Below are positions 15,516 through 23,260 of a stretch of DNA of 32,766 nt, piece by piece. Positions within the stretch are counted from its first letter, which is position 1, and each line of letters begins with the position of its first letter. The notes beneath the pieces were generated by a model. That model was not told the DNA's origin, searched no databases, and saw nothing but the letters and a program-made list of their open reading frames with translations. This DNA comes from Actinokineospora sp. NBRC 105648 (lineage in GTDB: Bacteria > Actinomycetota > Actinomycetes > Mycobacteriales > Pseudonocardiaceae), in contig NZ_BSTR01000037.1 in assembly GCF_030269645.1 (NCBI RefSeq), positions 47,029 to 79,794 of the forward strand, read 5' to 3'. The translations under genes and the position numbers were made by a program.

Positions 15516-16351
15516 GTGAAGAACCCCTGGCCGCTCTTACGCCCGAGCTCCCCGCGCGCAACCATGTCGCGCATCAGCTGCGGCGGGGTGAACCGCGGCC
15601 CCAGCTCGGTGGCGAGGTGCTCGGCGATGGACAGCCGCACGTCCAGTCCGACCAGGTCGGTCAGCCGCAGCGGGCCCATCGGCCAGCCGTAGCCCAGGCG
15701 CATGCCGGTGTCGATGTCCTCGGGCGAGGCGACGCCCTCCTCGACCATCCGGATGGCCTCCAGCCCGACGGCCACGCCCAGCCGGGAGGTCGCGAACCCG
15801 GGTGAGTCGCGGACCTCGATCACGGTCTTGCCCAGCGCCTCCGCCCAGCCGCGCACCCGCGCCACCACCTCGGCGGGCAGGCCCGGGTGGACCACCAGCT
15901 CCACCAGCGCCTGCACCGGCACCGGGTTGAAGAAGTGCATCCCGATCACGCGCTCGCCGGGCAGCCCCTCGGCCAGCTGGGTGATCGAGAGCGACGAGGT
16001 GTTCGAGGCGAGCACCGCGTCCGGGCAGCGGGCGGCCACGGCGGTGAACACCGAGCGCTTGAGGTCGAGCCGCTCCGGCACCGCCTCGACGGCCAACGCC
16101 GTGTCCTCGGGCAGTTCACCCAGCTCGGTCGCGGTGGACAACCTGGTGAGCAGGTCGTCGGCCGAGCCGGTGAGCTTGCCGCGCTCCTCGGCCTTGCGCA
16201 GGGACTTCTCGACGTTGCGCACCCCCGCCGCGGCCCGCTCGGCGTCGGCCTCGGCCAGCACGACGGTGCTGCCCGCGGCCAGGAAGACGTGCACGATCCC
16301 GGCACCCATGGTGCCGCCGCCGATCACCGCGACGGTGCCCGGGACGCTCAC
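15506..16351 (-). CDS. 3-hydroxyacyl-CoA (3-hydroxybutyryl-CoA) dehydrogenase
   Basis: A 281-aa NAD-dependent dehydrogenase of fatty-acid or butyrate-type metabolism, oxidising 3-hydroxyacyl-CoA to 3-oxoacyl-CoA. The Rossmann motif is VAVIGGGTMGAGI (G11-G16 region). The family segments SNTSSLSIT, GMHFFNPVPVQALVELV (catalytic His) and the C-terminal helical domain (GYGWPMGPLRLTDLVGLD...GELGRKSGQGFF) are all present at the usual length of about 280 residues. GTG at 16351 overlaps the stop of the EthD gene (GTGA). Physical linkage with the EthD protein suggests an aromatic or alicyclic degradation or polyketide-like context, but the substrate is open. Confidence 0.94.
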   Translation of the reverse strand: MSVPGTVAVIGGGTMGAGIVHVFLAAGSTVVLAEADAERAAAGVRNVEKSLRKAEERGKLTGSADDLLTRLSTATELGELPEDTALAVEAVPERLDLKRSVFTAVAARCPDAVLASNTSSLSITQLAEGLPGERVIGMHFFNPVPVQALVELVVHPGLPAEVVARVRGWAEALGKTVIEVRDSPGFATSRLGVAVGLEAIRMVEEGVASPEDIDTGMRLGYGWPMGPLRLTDLVGLDVRLSIAEHLATELGPRFTPPQLMRDMVARGELGRKSGQGFFTWS

Positions 16352-16665
16352 GGGGCCACCTCGGCGGCGAACATGGCGACCAGGTCCAGCCCGCCGATCT
16401 CGGACAGGTTCGCCCCGGCGGCCTGCCACTGCGGCGACTGGAACGCCGCCTTCATCGCCGCCGCGGACTCGAAGTACAGCTCGGCCACCAGGTAGGGCTC
16501 GCTCTCGCCCAGGAAACCGGGCACGAAAACGCGGCTGACCTTGGCGATCTCCTGGCGCAGCAGCCCTGGGGTCTGCTCGACCAGCGGCAGGTGGCTGCCG
16601 AAGTACCCCTCGTCGAAGGCGGCCGGATCGTCCGGCCGCCGGTACAGGGCGATGTACTTGATCAC
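16348..16665 (-). CDS. EthD-domain small protein
   Basis: A 105-aa EthD-family protein of the dimeric ferredoxin-like alpha+beta barrel type. MIKYIALYRRPDDPAAFDEGYFGSHLPLVEQTPGL is the typical N-terminus, with the conserved Y-x-x-x-H-x-P-L segment. Members include helper proteins of ether degradation and small cyclases or decarboxylases; which applies here cannot be decided. It is first in the operon with the dehydrogenase and Eis-like genes. GTG at 16665 is preceded by GGGAG at a spacing of 8 nt. The 62 bp to the divergent phosphatase gene must hold both promoters; I see no clear hexamers. Confidence 0.85.
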   Translation of the reverse strand: MIKYIALYRRPDDPAAFDEGYFGSHLPLVEQTPGLLRQEIAKVSRVFVPGFLGESEPYLVAELYFESAAAMKAAFQSPQWQAAGANLSEIGGLDLVAMFAAEVAP

Positions 16666-16727
16666 TGGACAACTCCCGGGTCATGGTCGGCGCCCGCACT
16701 CATGATGCGCGGCCATTGGGCACCATA

Positions 16728-17381
16728 GTGAGTGTGCGGATCATCCTGCTGCGGCACGGCGAGAGTCTCGGCAACATCGACGAGCTCGCCTACTGCCGCA
16801 TCCCCGACCATGCCCTGCCGCTGACCGCGCGGGGCGAGGAACAGGCGAGCGCCGAGGGCGCGCGCCTGCGCGAGCTGTTGGCGGGTCAGCCGGTGGCTGC
16901 CTACATCAGCCCGTACGTGCGCACGATGCGGACCTTCGAGTTACTGGGTCTGCCGGTAGAGCGGCAAGTCCAAGAGCCCCGACTGCGCGAACAGGACTGG
17001 GGGAACCTCCAGGACCCGGTAGAGCAACAGGTGCAAAAGCAGAAGAGGCACGAGTTCGGCCACTTCTTCTACCGGCTCGCGCACGGTGAATCGGGCGCGG
17101 ACGTCGACGACCGGGTAGCGAGCTTCTTGACCGAGCTCGAGCAACGGGTCGAACACGACCGGACGCACCCCGACACCGCCCTGGTGGTCTCGCACGGGCT
17201 GACGATGCGGCTGCTCTGCAGGCGGATGTTCTCGTGGAGCATCGAGCTGTTCGAGTCGCTGTCGAACCCGCCGCACTGCGACCACCGGGTGCTCACCCAC
17301 ACCGACGGGCGGTGGTCCCTGGACCGGCCGTTCACCCAGTGGAGGGACTCGCCGGACGGTACCTCGCAGATCCACAGCTGA
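16728..17381 (+). CDS. Histidine phosphatase family protein (phosphoglycerate-mutase-like)
   Basis: A 217-aa member of the branch-1 histidine phosphatases. The RHG motif in IILLRHGESLGN supplies the phospho-histidine (His10 from the chosen start). The second catalytic His is in VVSHGLTMRLL, and SPYVRTMRTFELLG and LREQDWGN are the usual surrounding blocks. The acidic-rich insertion with a FGHFFYRLAHGESGADV segment is typical of the subgroup related to YOR283w/GpmB. The physiological substrate cannot be predicted. Start is uncertain: GTG at 16728 or 16734 are both plausible, and an upstream ATG at 16683 would add 15 unlikely residues. A hairpin terminator follows at 17397. Confidence 0.88.
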   Translation: MSVRIILLRHGESLGNIDELAYCRIPDHALPLTARGEEQASAEGARLRELLAGQPVAAYISPYVRTMRTFELLGLPVERQVQEPRLREQDWGNLQDPVEQQVQKQKRHEFGHFFYRLAHGESGADVDDRVASFLTELEQRVEHDRTHPDTALVVSHGLTMRLLCRRMFSWSIELFESLSNPPHCDHRVLTHTDGRWSLDRPFTQWRDSPDGTSQIHS

Positions 17382-17396
17382 CGCCTAGTACGAGTT

Positions 17397-17414
17397 GACC
17401 CGCCGCAGCGGGTC
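17397..17414 (+). terminator. Hairpin after the histidine phosphatase gene
   Basis: GACCCGC, loop CGCA, GCGGGTC: a perfect 7-bp stem starting 16 nt after the stop codon. There is no T-run, as is usual at high GC. Confidence 0.5.
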
Positions 17415-17482
17415 GAGCACCCATCGTCACAACGATCCGGCAACGCTCACTACTCCGAACGGGTCACGACGTCCGGCCCTTG

Positions 17483-17488
17483 TAGCCT
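17483..17488 (+). promoter_or_regulatory. -10 element upstream of the GGDEF gene
   Basis: TAGCCT lies 10 nt before the GTG start, giving a predicted leader of about 4 nt. No clear -35 and no Shine-Dalgarno sequence are visible. Confidence 0.35.
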
Positions 17489-17498
17489 GATCCGAACT

Positions 17499-19094
17499 GT
17501 GTCGCAGGCCACGAACGGGCCGCCGTTCGTTGTCCGTTCCGACGGTGACGAGGACGGTGTGGGGCTCAACGACCAGGCTGCCGACGAGGTGGCCGCCACC
17601 GAGGCGCTGCGCGCCGACAGCGAGGTGCGGCTGCTGATCGACGCGGGCCGCAACGACGAGGCCAACGCGCTGTTCGACCAGCTGGTCGCCAAGGTGCCGC
17701 CCGGGTTGGACCCGTGGACCCGGGCGGCCATCCTCACCCGGCGGGCGGTGGCCGCGTGGCGGCTCAAGCGGATCCCGCTGGCCCTCGAGCTGGCCGCGGC
17801 GGGCTGGAGCGACATCGACGCCGAGCAGCCGTCCGGGTCGTTCGCCGCGGACACCCTCGGGCGGCTGGGCTACCTGTTGGAGGGCATCGGGCACCGCCGC
17901 GCGTCGTTGGACATCTCGCGGGTGGCGGTCGAGGTCGCGCGGACCGGCCACGACGTGGAGATCCTCGCCCACTCCCTGCAAGGGCTGGCGGGGACGCTGA
18001 ACTTCCGGGCGTGCGAGCTGCCGGAAGAGGAGGCCGTGGCCACCTTCCGCGAGGCGATCCCGATGTTCGAGGAGGGCCTGGGCCTGGTCTCCGAGGGCCG
18101 CGTCCACCTGGCCCTGCTGTCGGCCTACGGCGCGTCGCTGGCCGGGATCGGCGAGCTGGAGCGGGCGGAGCAGACCGCGCGGCAGGCCCTCGCGCTGGCC
18201 GAGGCGCAGAGCAACCGGTGGTCGCGGTCGGTGGGCCACTGGGTGCTGTCCATGATCCGCCGCAGGCAGGGCGCGCTGGCCCAGGCCATCGACTACGGCC
18301 GGATCGCGGTCGAGGAGGCCGCGCGCATCAACGACACCTCCCTGCTGCAGCGCTATTCGGAGGATCTTGCCGACATCTGCCGGGAGAACGGCGACGCCGT
18401 GGGTGAAGCGGCAGCGCTAAGACTCAACATCAGTGCGCGGCAGATGGCGATGGAAACGCTGCAAGAGGGCCTCGGGCAGGCGTTGGAGCAACGCAGGCTC
18501 GCGATCCGCGCGCAACGGTTGGCCACCGCGGCGCAAGAGGCCGCCGCGCGTGATCCGTTGACGGGCTTGGCCAACCGGCTGGGTCTTGAGCGCACGGCGC
18601 CACAACTGTTGAAACGAGCTCTTGCGGGCGGCCGGGTGCCGTGGCTGGTGCTGATCGACGTCGACTGGTTCAAGGGGGTCAACGACGCCGCCGGGCACGC
18701 CGCGGGCGACGCCGCGCTGCGGGAGATCGCCCAAGTGCTGCTGGTGGAGTGCCGTGGCGGGGACGTGATCGCGCGGTGGGCCGGGGACGAGTTCGTGGTT
18801 CTGCTCACCGAGGCGGCGATCGACCACACCGACGGTTTCACCAGCCCGGTCGGCGCGGCGGTGGCCGAACGGATCCGGGTGGCCGTGGACATGCACGACT
18901 GGACCGCCGTGCTCGGCGCGACCCAGCGGCCCACGGTGAGCATCGGCGTGGCGACCGGTCAGGACACCTTGGAGCGCCTCTTCGCCAACGCCGATGCCGC
19001 GCTCTACCGAGCCAAGCGACGGGGCCGCAACCGCGTCGAGGTGCACGGCTCTACCGAGGACTCACGCGATAAGACCGCCCCGGTAAGCCACTAG
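17499..19094 (+). CDS. TPR-GGDEF diguanylate cyclase
   Basis: A 531-aa soluble protein. Residues ~40-340 are helical TPR-like repeats (several A-x-x-x-G-x-x-x-x-A patterns). A coiled-coil-like linker (about 315-350) leads to a GGDEF domain (about 352-515): RDPLTGLANRLGLE, LIDVDWFKGVNDAAGHAAGDAAL, and the active-site loop RWAGDEFVV. The motif reads AGDEF (428-432), a variant found in active cyclases. The RxxD inhibitory site is intact as RGGD (419-422), exactly five residues before it, so product inhibition by c-di-GMP is expected. No EAL domain and no membrane helix. Likely makes c-di-GMP under control of the TPR part; in filamentous actinomycetes c-di-GMP governs development. Its 3' end overlaps the convergent response regulator by 33 nt. 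Confidence 0.93.
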   Translation: MSQATNGPPFVVRSDGDEDGVGLNDQAADEVAATEALRADSEVRLLIDAGRNDEANALFDQLVAKVPPGLDPWTRAAILTRRAVAAWRLKRIPLALELAAAGWSDIDAEQPSGSFAADTLGRLGYLLEGIGHRRASLDISRVAVEVARTGHDVEILAHSLQGLAGTLNFRACELPEEEAVATFREAIPMFEEGLGLVSEGRVHLALLSAYGASLAGIGELERAEQTARQALALAEAQSNRWSRSVGHWVLSMIRRRQGALAQAIDYGRIAVEEAARINDTSLLQRYSEDLADICRENGDAVGEAAALRLNISARQMAMETLQEGLGQALEQRRLAIRAQRLATAAQEAAARDPLTGLANRLGLERTAPQLLKRALAGGRVPWLVLIDVDWFKGVNDAAGHAAGDAALREIAQVLLVECRGGDVIARWAGDEFVVLLTEAAIDHTDGFTSPVGAAVAERIRVAVDMHDWTAVLGATQRPTVSIGVATGQDTLERLFANADAALYRAKRRGRNRVEVHGSTEDSRDKTAPVSH

Positions 19095-19709
19095 CGCTGC
19101 CTGGACGCGGTTAGCCGCACCAATCTTCCCGAGCACGGCAGACACATAGCCCTTCACCGTCGCCTCGGACAGGTGCAACCGGTGCCCGATCTCGGCGTTG
19201 GACAGTCCCTCGCCGACCAACCCGACCACCTCCAACTCCCGGTCGGACAGCATCTCGAGCAGCCTGCGCGCGGGCTCGGCGGCGCGGGTTGCGTCGGCCA
19301 CCGCGTGCACCAGCCGGGCGGCGACCTTGGGGTCGAGCACCGCGCCGCCCCTGGCCAGGTCGCGGACGGCCTTGACCAGGTGGACCGGCTCGGTGTCCTT
19401 GAGCAGGAACCCGGCGGCGCCCAGGCGCAGCGCCTCGCGCACGTAGTCGTCGACGTCGAAGGTGGTCAGCATCGACACCGCGGGCGGCTCGGGCAGGGCC
19501 ATCAGCCTGCGCAGCGCGGTGATGCCGTCGGTCGACCCCATCCGGATGTCGAGCAGGACGACGTGCGGGCGGTGCAGGGCGACCTGCTCGGCGACCGGCG
19601 CACCGTCGTCGCACTCGGCCACGACCTGGATGTCGCCCGCGCTGGACAGGATCGTCCGCAGCCCCGAGCGGACGAGGTCCTCGTCGTCCGCGATGAGCAC
19701 CTTGATCAC
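19062..19709 (-). CDS. Orphan NarL/FixJ-family response regulator
   Basis: A 215-aa response regulator. The receiver domain has D8/D9, phosphoacceptor Asp54 (VVLLDIRMG) and switch Lys in GFLLKDTEP. The LuxR-type helix-turn-helix is at about 150-205 (LSDRELEVVGLVGEGLSNAEIGHRLHLSEATVKGYVSAVLGKIG). No histidine kinase gene adjoins it, so it is an orphan in this window. The GTG start at 19709 is preceded by GGGAGG at a good spacing. It is divergent from the secreted acylase gene, and the AT-rich palindromic sites between them (19732-19756) may be its operator. Confidence 0.93.
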   Translation of the reverse strand: MIKVLIADDEDLVRSGLRTILSSAGDIQVVAECDDGAPVAEQVALHRPHVVLLDIRMGSTDGITALRRLMALPEPPAVSMLTTFDVDDYVREALRLGAAGFLLKDTEPVHLVKAVRDLARGGAVLDPKVAARLVHAVADATRAAEPARRLLEMLSDRELEVVGLVGEGLSNAEIGHRLHLSEATVKGYVSAVLGKIGAANRVQAALVAYRGGLIA

Positions 19710-19731
19710 ACACGCCTCCCGACTGGCGTCA

Positions 19732-19756
19732 ATCTATTACGAAGAATAGATCTATT
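19732..19756. promoter_or_regulatory. Three ATCTATT half-sites, candidate operator
   Basis: ATCTATT (19732-19738), then ACGAAG, then AATAGAT (19745-19751), then ATCTATT again (19750-19756). The last two form the perfect palindrome AATAGATCTATT (19745-19756). The site lies in a markedly AT-rich island between the divergent NarL-type regulator and the acylase gene. Inverted half-sites suit a dimeric LuxR/NarL-type regulator. Confidence 0.5.
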
Positions 19757-19786
19757 TGGTTGGTATCTTACCGTGCCATGGTCCAC

Positions 19787-19792
19787 TTGACA
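19787..19792 (+). promoter_or_regulatory. Possible -35 element (TTGACA) of the acylase gene
   Basis: A perfect TTGACA 90 bp upstream of the ATG. The best -10 at 17-18 bp (ACCTCT/CCTCTT) is poor, so this is tentative. Confidence 0.25.
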
Positions 19793-19881
19793 GCACGCGG
19801 CAAATCCGAACCTCTTTCGCCAGTCTGCTACGTGCCGGTAACGTCACGCGGCGTCACGCTTCGCGAGAGGAGCCTCGGCAG

Positions 19882-22641
19882 ATGGCACGAGCCGCACGGA
19901 TCACGACTTCCACTGTCAGCGCGTTAGCCGTAACCGCAGCCCTGTTTGTCACCACCGGACAGGCGGACGCCGCACCACCCAGAACCTCTTACGCCGCGAA
20001 CGACTACTGCCTCGGACAATGCGGCGACATCGTCCCGCCCGGGCAGAACGGCAGCGCTACCCTCGTCGAGATCCTCGCCCACAAGGCATTCGGCACGCGG
20101 CCGCGGCACGCCGACGACCAACTGGGCAAGTACGACTCGTTGGCGCAAGGCTACCGCGCCCTGACCACAGACAAGATCAACACCTTCTTCACCGACGCCT
20201 CCTTCGGTGTGCCCGCCGACCAGGTGGAGAGCACGCGCAAGCCGCGCGCGGACGTGACGATCATCCGCGACAAGGCCACCGGCACCCCGCACGTGTACGG
20301 GACCACCCGTGGTGGGACGACTTTCGGGGCAGGGTACGCCGCCGCGCAAGACCGGCTCTTCCTGATGGACGTGCTGCGCCGGGTGGGGCGCGGCCAGTTG
20401 ACGCCGTTCGCCGGTGGCGCGGAGGCGAACCAGCACCTGGAGCAGGACTTCTTCGCCGACGCGCCCTACACCGAGGCCGAGTTGCAGCGCCAGGTGGACG
20501 AGGTGGCCGCGTCCGGCCCGCGCGGGGCGCAGGCGATGGCGGACGCGCAGTCCTATGTGGAGGGCGTCAACCAGTACATCTCCGAGGCGTACAACGGACG
20601 TTACTTCCCCGGCGAGTACGTGCTGCTCGGCCACATCGACACGATCACCAACGCGGGGCGGATCGAGCCGTTCACACTCAGGGACCTGGCTGTGATCGCC
20701 TCGGTGATCGGCGCGCAGTTCGGCGGCGGGGGCGGCGGCGAGGTGCAGTCGGCGGTGGCCAAGCTGGCCTTGCAAGAGCGCTACGGCGTGGTCGAGGGCG
20801 AACGGGTCTGGCAGGGCCTCCGTGCTGAGGACGACCCGGAGCACGCCAAGACTATCCACAACGGACAGAGTTTCCCGTACGGCAAGCGCCCCGCGAGTCC
20901 CCAGGGGGAGGCGTTGCCCGATAAGGGGTCGGTGACGGCCCAGCAGGTGGTCTTCGACCGTGCGAGCTCTCTTGCACCTGCCCGTACCTCTCCCGGGTTG
21001 AGTTCCGTACGCGGAATCCTTGACAACGGCGTATTGCCCGGTGACCTGTTGGAGAACAAGCACGGGATGTCGAACGCCCTGCTGGTCGCCGGTTCGCACA
21101 CGGCCAGCGGACACCCGGTTGCGGTGTTCGGTCCGCAGACCGGGTACTTCGCGCCGCAGCTGTTGATGCTGCAAGAGCTCCAGGGACCGGGGATCAGCGC
21201 GCGTGGCGCTTCGTTCGCCGGGATCAGCTTCTACATCCTGCTCGGGCGTGGTCAGGACTACTCGTGGAGCGCGACGAGTTCGGGCCAAGACATCACGGAC
21301 ACCTACGCGGTGGAGCTGTGCTCGCCGAGCGGGCCCGTGTCGAAGGACAGCAACTACTACCTGTTCCGAGGGCAGTGTCTCCCAATGGACGTGGTGGAGC
21401 GTAAGAACTCCTGGTTCAGCTCGGTGGGGAGCACGGCACCGGCGGGCTCTTACACACTGCGGTCCTACCGCACGAAGTATGGACCCGTGACACACCGCGC
21501 TACCGTGGGCGGCAAGCCGGTGGCGTACGCCGAACTGCGGTCGACGTTCTTGCACGAACTGGACTCAGTGGTCGGCTTCCAAGAGTTCAACGACCCGGAC
21601 GCCATCCACTCGGCAGCCGACTTCCAGCGGGCCGCCGCGCACGTGGGGTACACGTTCAACTGGTTCTACGCGGACTCGAAGGACATCGCGTACTACAACT
21701 CCGGCAGCAACCCGGTCCGCCGCGCCACCGTGGACCCCGGAATGCCCACGTGGGCCGGGAACGACTGGGTCGGTTGGGATCCAGCGACCAACCGGGCCTC
21801 CTACACGCCCTCTGCCGAACACCCACAGGTAGTGAATCAGGACTACCTGGTGTCGTGGAACAACGGACAGGCCCCCGGCACGGCGGCAGCGGGCTTGGAG
21901 CGGCAGTCCGTGCACCGCGGGGATCTCTTGGACGCGCGCGTCCAGCAACTGGTGAGTCGCGGTGGCGTTGACCGGGCTGCTCTTACCAAGGCCATGGAGG
22001 AAGCTGCGCTGACCGACCTTCGCGCGGAACGCATCCTCCCGCTGCTCTTGCGCGTGGTGGGCGACGGTGACGCATCAACCGCAGGCGCGGTGACGTCGTT
22101 GCGCCAGTGGCTCACCGCCGGTGGTCGTCGCACGGAAACCGCCCAGGGCAGCAAGTCTTACGCCAACACCGACGCGATCCGCCTCTTGGACGCTTGGTGG
22201 CCGCTGCTGGTCCGCGCGGAGTTCGAGCCCGGCCTGGGGTCGGCCGCGTACACGGAGCTGACGCGCCGGATCAAGGTGGACGAGACGCCGTCGAACGGCA
22301 ACGCCCACCAGGGCTCATCATTCCAGGCAGGCTGGTGGGGCTATGTGCACAAGGACATCCGCGCAGTGCTGGGCGATCCTGTGACCGCACCCCTCAGCCA
22401 GCGCTTCTGCGGCGGCGGAGATCTCGGCCGGTGCAAGCAGGTCCTGCTCGACACCTTGCGCCAAGCAGCGGCGGTGCCCGCGGCGCAGGTCTACCCCGCC
22501 ACCCCCGGGTGCACCGCGGGTGACCAGTGGTGCGCGGACTCGATCATCCACAACGCGCTGGGCGGCATCACCCAGAAGCCGATCAGCTTCCAGAACCGGC
22601 CGACGTTCCAGCAGGTCGTGGAGTTCTCCGCGCACCGCTGA
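19882..22641 (+). CDS. Secreted penicillin-acylase-family (Ntn) hydrolase
   Basis: A 919-aa secreted amidohydrolase. A signal peptide (about 1-33, ending ADA before APPRTS) is followed by an alpha-chain region with VTIIRDKATGTPHVYGTTRGGTTFGAGYAAAQDRLFLMD, the classic penicillin acylase start. After a spacer the new N-terminus is expected at Ser397 in GMSNALLVAGSHTASGHPVAVFGPQTGY; autocatalytic cleavage there would make the active beta chain. Members cleave amide bonds in beta-lactam side chains, acyl-homoserine lactones or lipopeptides; the substrate is unknown. At 919 aa it is longer than typical acylases (about 750-850). ATG at 19882 has GAGAGGAG at a spacing of 9-10 nt. It has two six-codon neighbours: a divergent regulator and a convergent secreted repeat protein. 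Confidence 0.92.
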   Translation: MARAARITTSTVSALAVTAALFVTTGQADAAPPRTSYAANDYCLGQCGDIVPPGQNGSATLVEILAHKAFGTRPRHADDQLGKYDSLAQGYRALTTDKINTFFTDASFGVPADQVESTRKPRADVTIIRDKATGTPHVYGTTRGGTTFGAGYAAAQDRLFLMDVLRRVGRGQLTPFAGGAEANQHLEQDFFADAPYTEAELQRQVDEVAASGPRGAQAMADAQSYVEGVNQYISEAYNGRYFPGEYVLLGHIDTITNAGRIEPFTLRDLAVIASVIGAQFGGGGGGEVQSAVAKLALQERYGVVEGERVWQGLRAEDDPEHAKTIHNGQSFPYGKRPASPQGEALPDKGSVTAQQVVFDRASSLAPARTSPGLSSVRGILDNGVLPGDLLENKHGMSNALLVAGSHTASGHPVAVFGPQTGYFAPQLLMLQELQGPGISARGASFAGISFYILLGRGQDYSWSATSSGQDITDTYAVELCSPSGPVSKDSNYYLFRGQCLPMDVVERKNSWFSSVGSTAPAGSYTLRSYRTKYGPVTHRATVGGKPVAYAELRSTFLHELDSVVGFQEFNDPDAIHSAADFQRAAAHVGYTFNWFYADSKDIAYYNSGSNPVRRATVDPGMPTWAGNDWVGWDPATNRASYTPSAEHPQVVNQDYLVSWNNGQAPGTAAAGLERQSVHRGDLLDARVQQLVSRGGVDRAALTKAMEEAALTDLRAERILPLLLRVVGDGDASTAGAVTSLRQWLTAGGRRTETAQGSKSYANTDAIRLLDAWWPLLVRAEFEPGLGSAAYTELTRRIKVDETPSNGNAHQGSSFQAGWWGYVHKDIRAVLGDPVTAPLSQRFCGGGDLGRCKQVLLDTLRQAAAVPAAQVYPATPGCTAGDQWCADSIIHNALGGITQKPISFQNRPTFQQVVEFSAHR

Positions 22642-22649
22642 CCGACGGG

Positions 22650-22682
22650 GGCAGGCTCGGCACCCGGCGTGCCGAGCCTGCC
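22650..22682. terminator. Strong bidirectional hairpin terminator
   Basis: GGCAGGCTCGGCAC, loop CCGGC, then GTGCCGAGCCTGCC: a perfect 14-bp stem in the 46-bp gap between two convergent genes (stops at 22641 and 22688). It fits a shared terminator for both. Confidence 0.85.
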
Positions 22683-22687
22683 GCGGG

Positions 22688-23116
22688 TCAGATCTTCACC
22701 AGGAGGTACTTCGGCCCGGTCCCGATGGTCGAGCACTCGCTGGACTGGACGTACTGGGAGTAGGTGTAGCCGGACGGGATCGAGCACGCCCACATGTTGT
22801 TCTGCGGCGTCCGCAGGTAGTACCGCGGCGCGGTGCTGATCGTGCTGCACTGGCTGGAGCTGGTGACCGGGATGTAGGTGAGGTTCGACGGCGCCGTGCA
22901 AGCCCACAGGTTGTTCGCGGGAACCTCGATGTAGTAGCGCGGTGCCGTGTTGCCCCCGCTGCCGCACTGGGTCGACTGGGTCACGGAGGTGTAGGTGTAG
23001 CCCGCGGGCACCGAGCACGCCCACGTGCCGGTCACCTCAGCGGGCGCGGGCGTGACCAGGGTGGCCGCGGTGAACAGGGCGGCTGCGCTCGCGGCGATCA
23101 GTCGTCGGATCCGCAC
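22688..23116 (-). CDS. Small secreted protein of three cysteine-paired repeats
   Basis: A 142-aa protein with a signal peptide (about 1-26, ...TPAPA) followed by three repeats of 38-39 residues. Each begins WAC (32-34, 71-73, 109-111), continues with a P-x-x-x-T-Y-x-x-V segment, and has its second cysteine exactly 17 residues after the first (34/51, 73/90, 111/128). The first two repeats then share TAPRYY and a P-x-N-N turn; the third ends GPKYLLVKI. Six cysteines in three equal pairs suggest one disulfide per repeat. I do not recognise the family; an extracellular binding, wall-associated or inhibitor role is possible. GTG at 23116 has GAGGAG upstream. It shares a terminator with the acylase gene. 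Confidence 0.8.
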   Translation of the reverse strand: MRIRRLIAASAAALFTAATLVTPAPAEVTGTWACSVPAGYTYTSVTQSTQCGSGGNTAPRYYIEVPANNLWACTAPSNLTYIPVTSSSQCSTISTAPRYYLRTPQNNMWACSIPSGYTYSQYVQSSECSTIGTGPKYLLVKI

Positions 23117-23216
23117 GTGGTTCGCTCCTCGTGGTCGCTGGGATAACCCAGCACACCAGCCGAACCAGTCGCGAAGCTGCCGTCCCAGGGGTGTAAGGGG
23201 TTGGCAGGAGAAGGAA

Positions 23217-23245
23217 AACGGCCGCCCCGCGCGGGGACGGCCGTT
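23217..23245 (-). terminator. Rho-independent terminator of the ABC exporter operon
   Basis: A long GC hairpin: outer arms AACGGCCG/CGGCCGTT, inner arms CCCC/GGGG, with one unpaired base. On the minus strand it is followed by TTTTCCTT (complement of 23211-23218), a true U-tract. It starts 15 nt after the permease stop. Confidence 0.85.
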
Positions 23246-23260
23246 CGACTTCCGCGGAAC

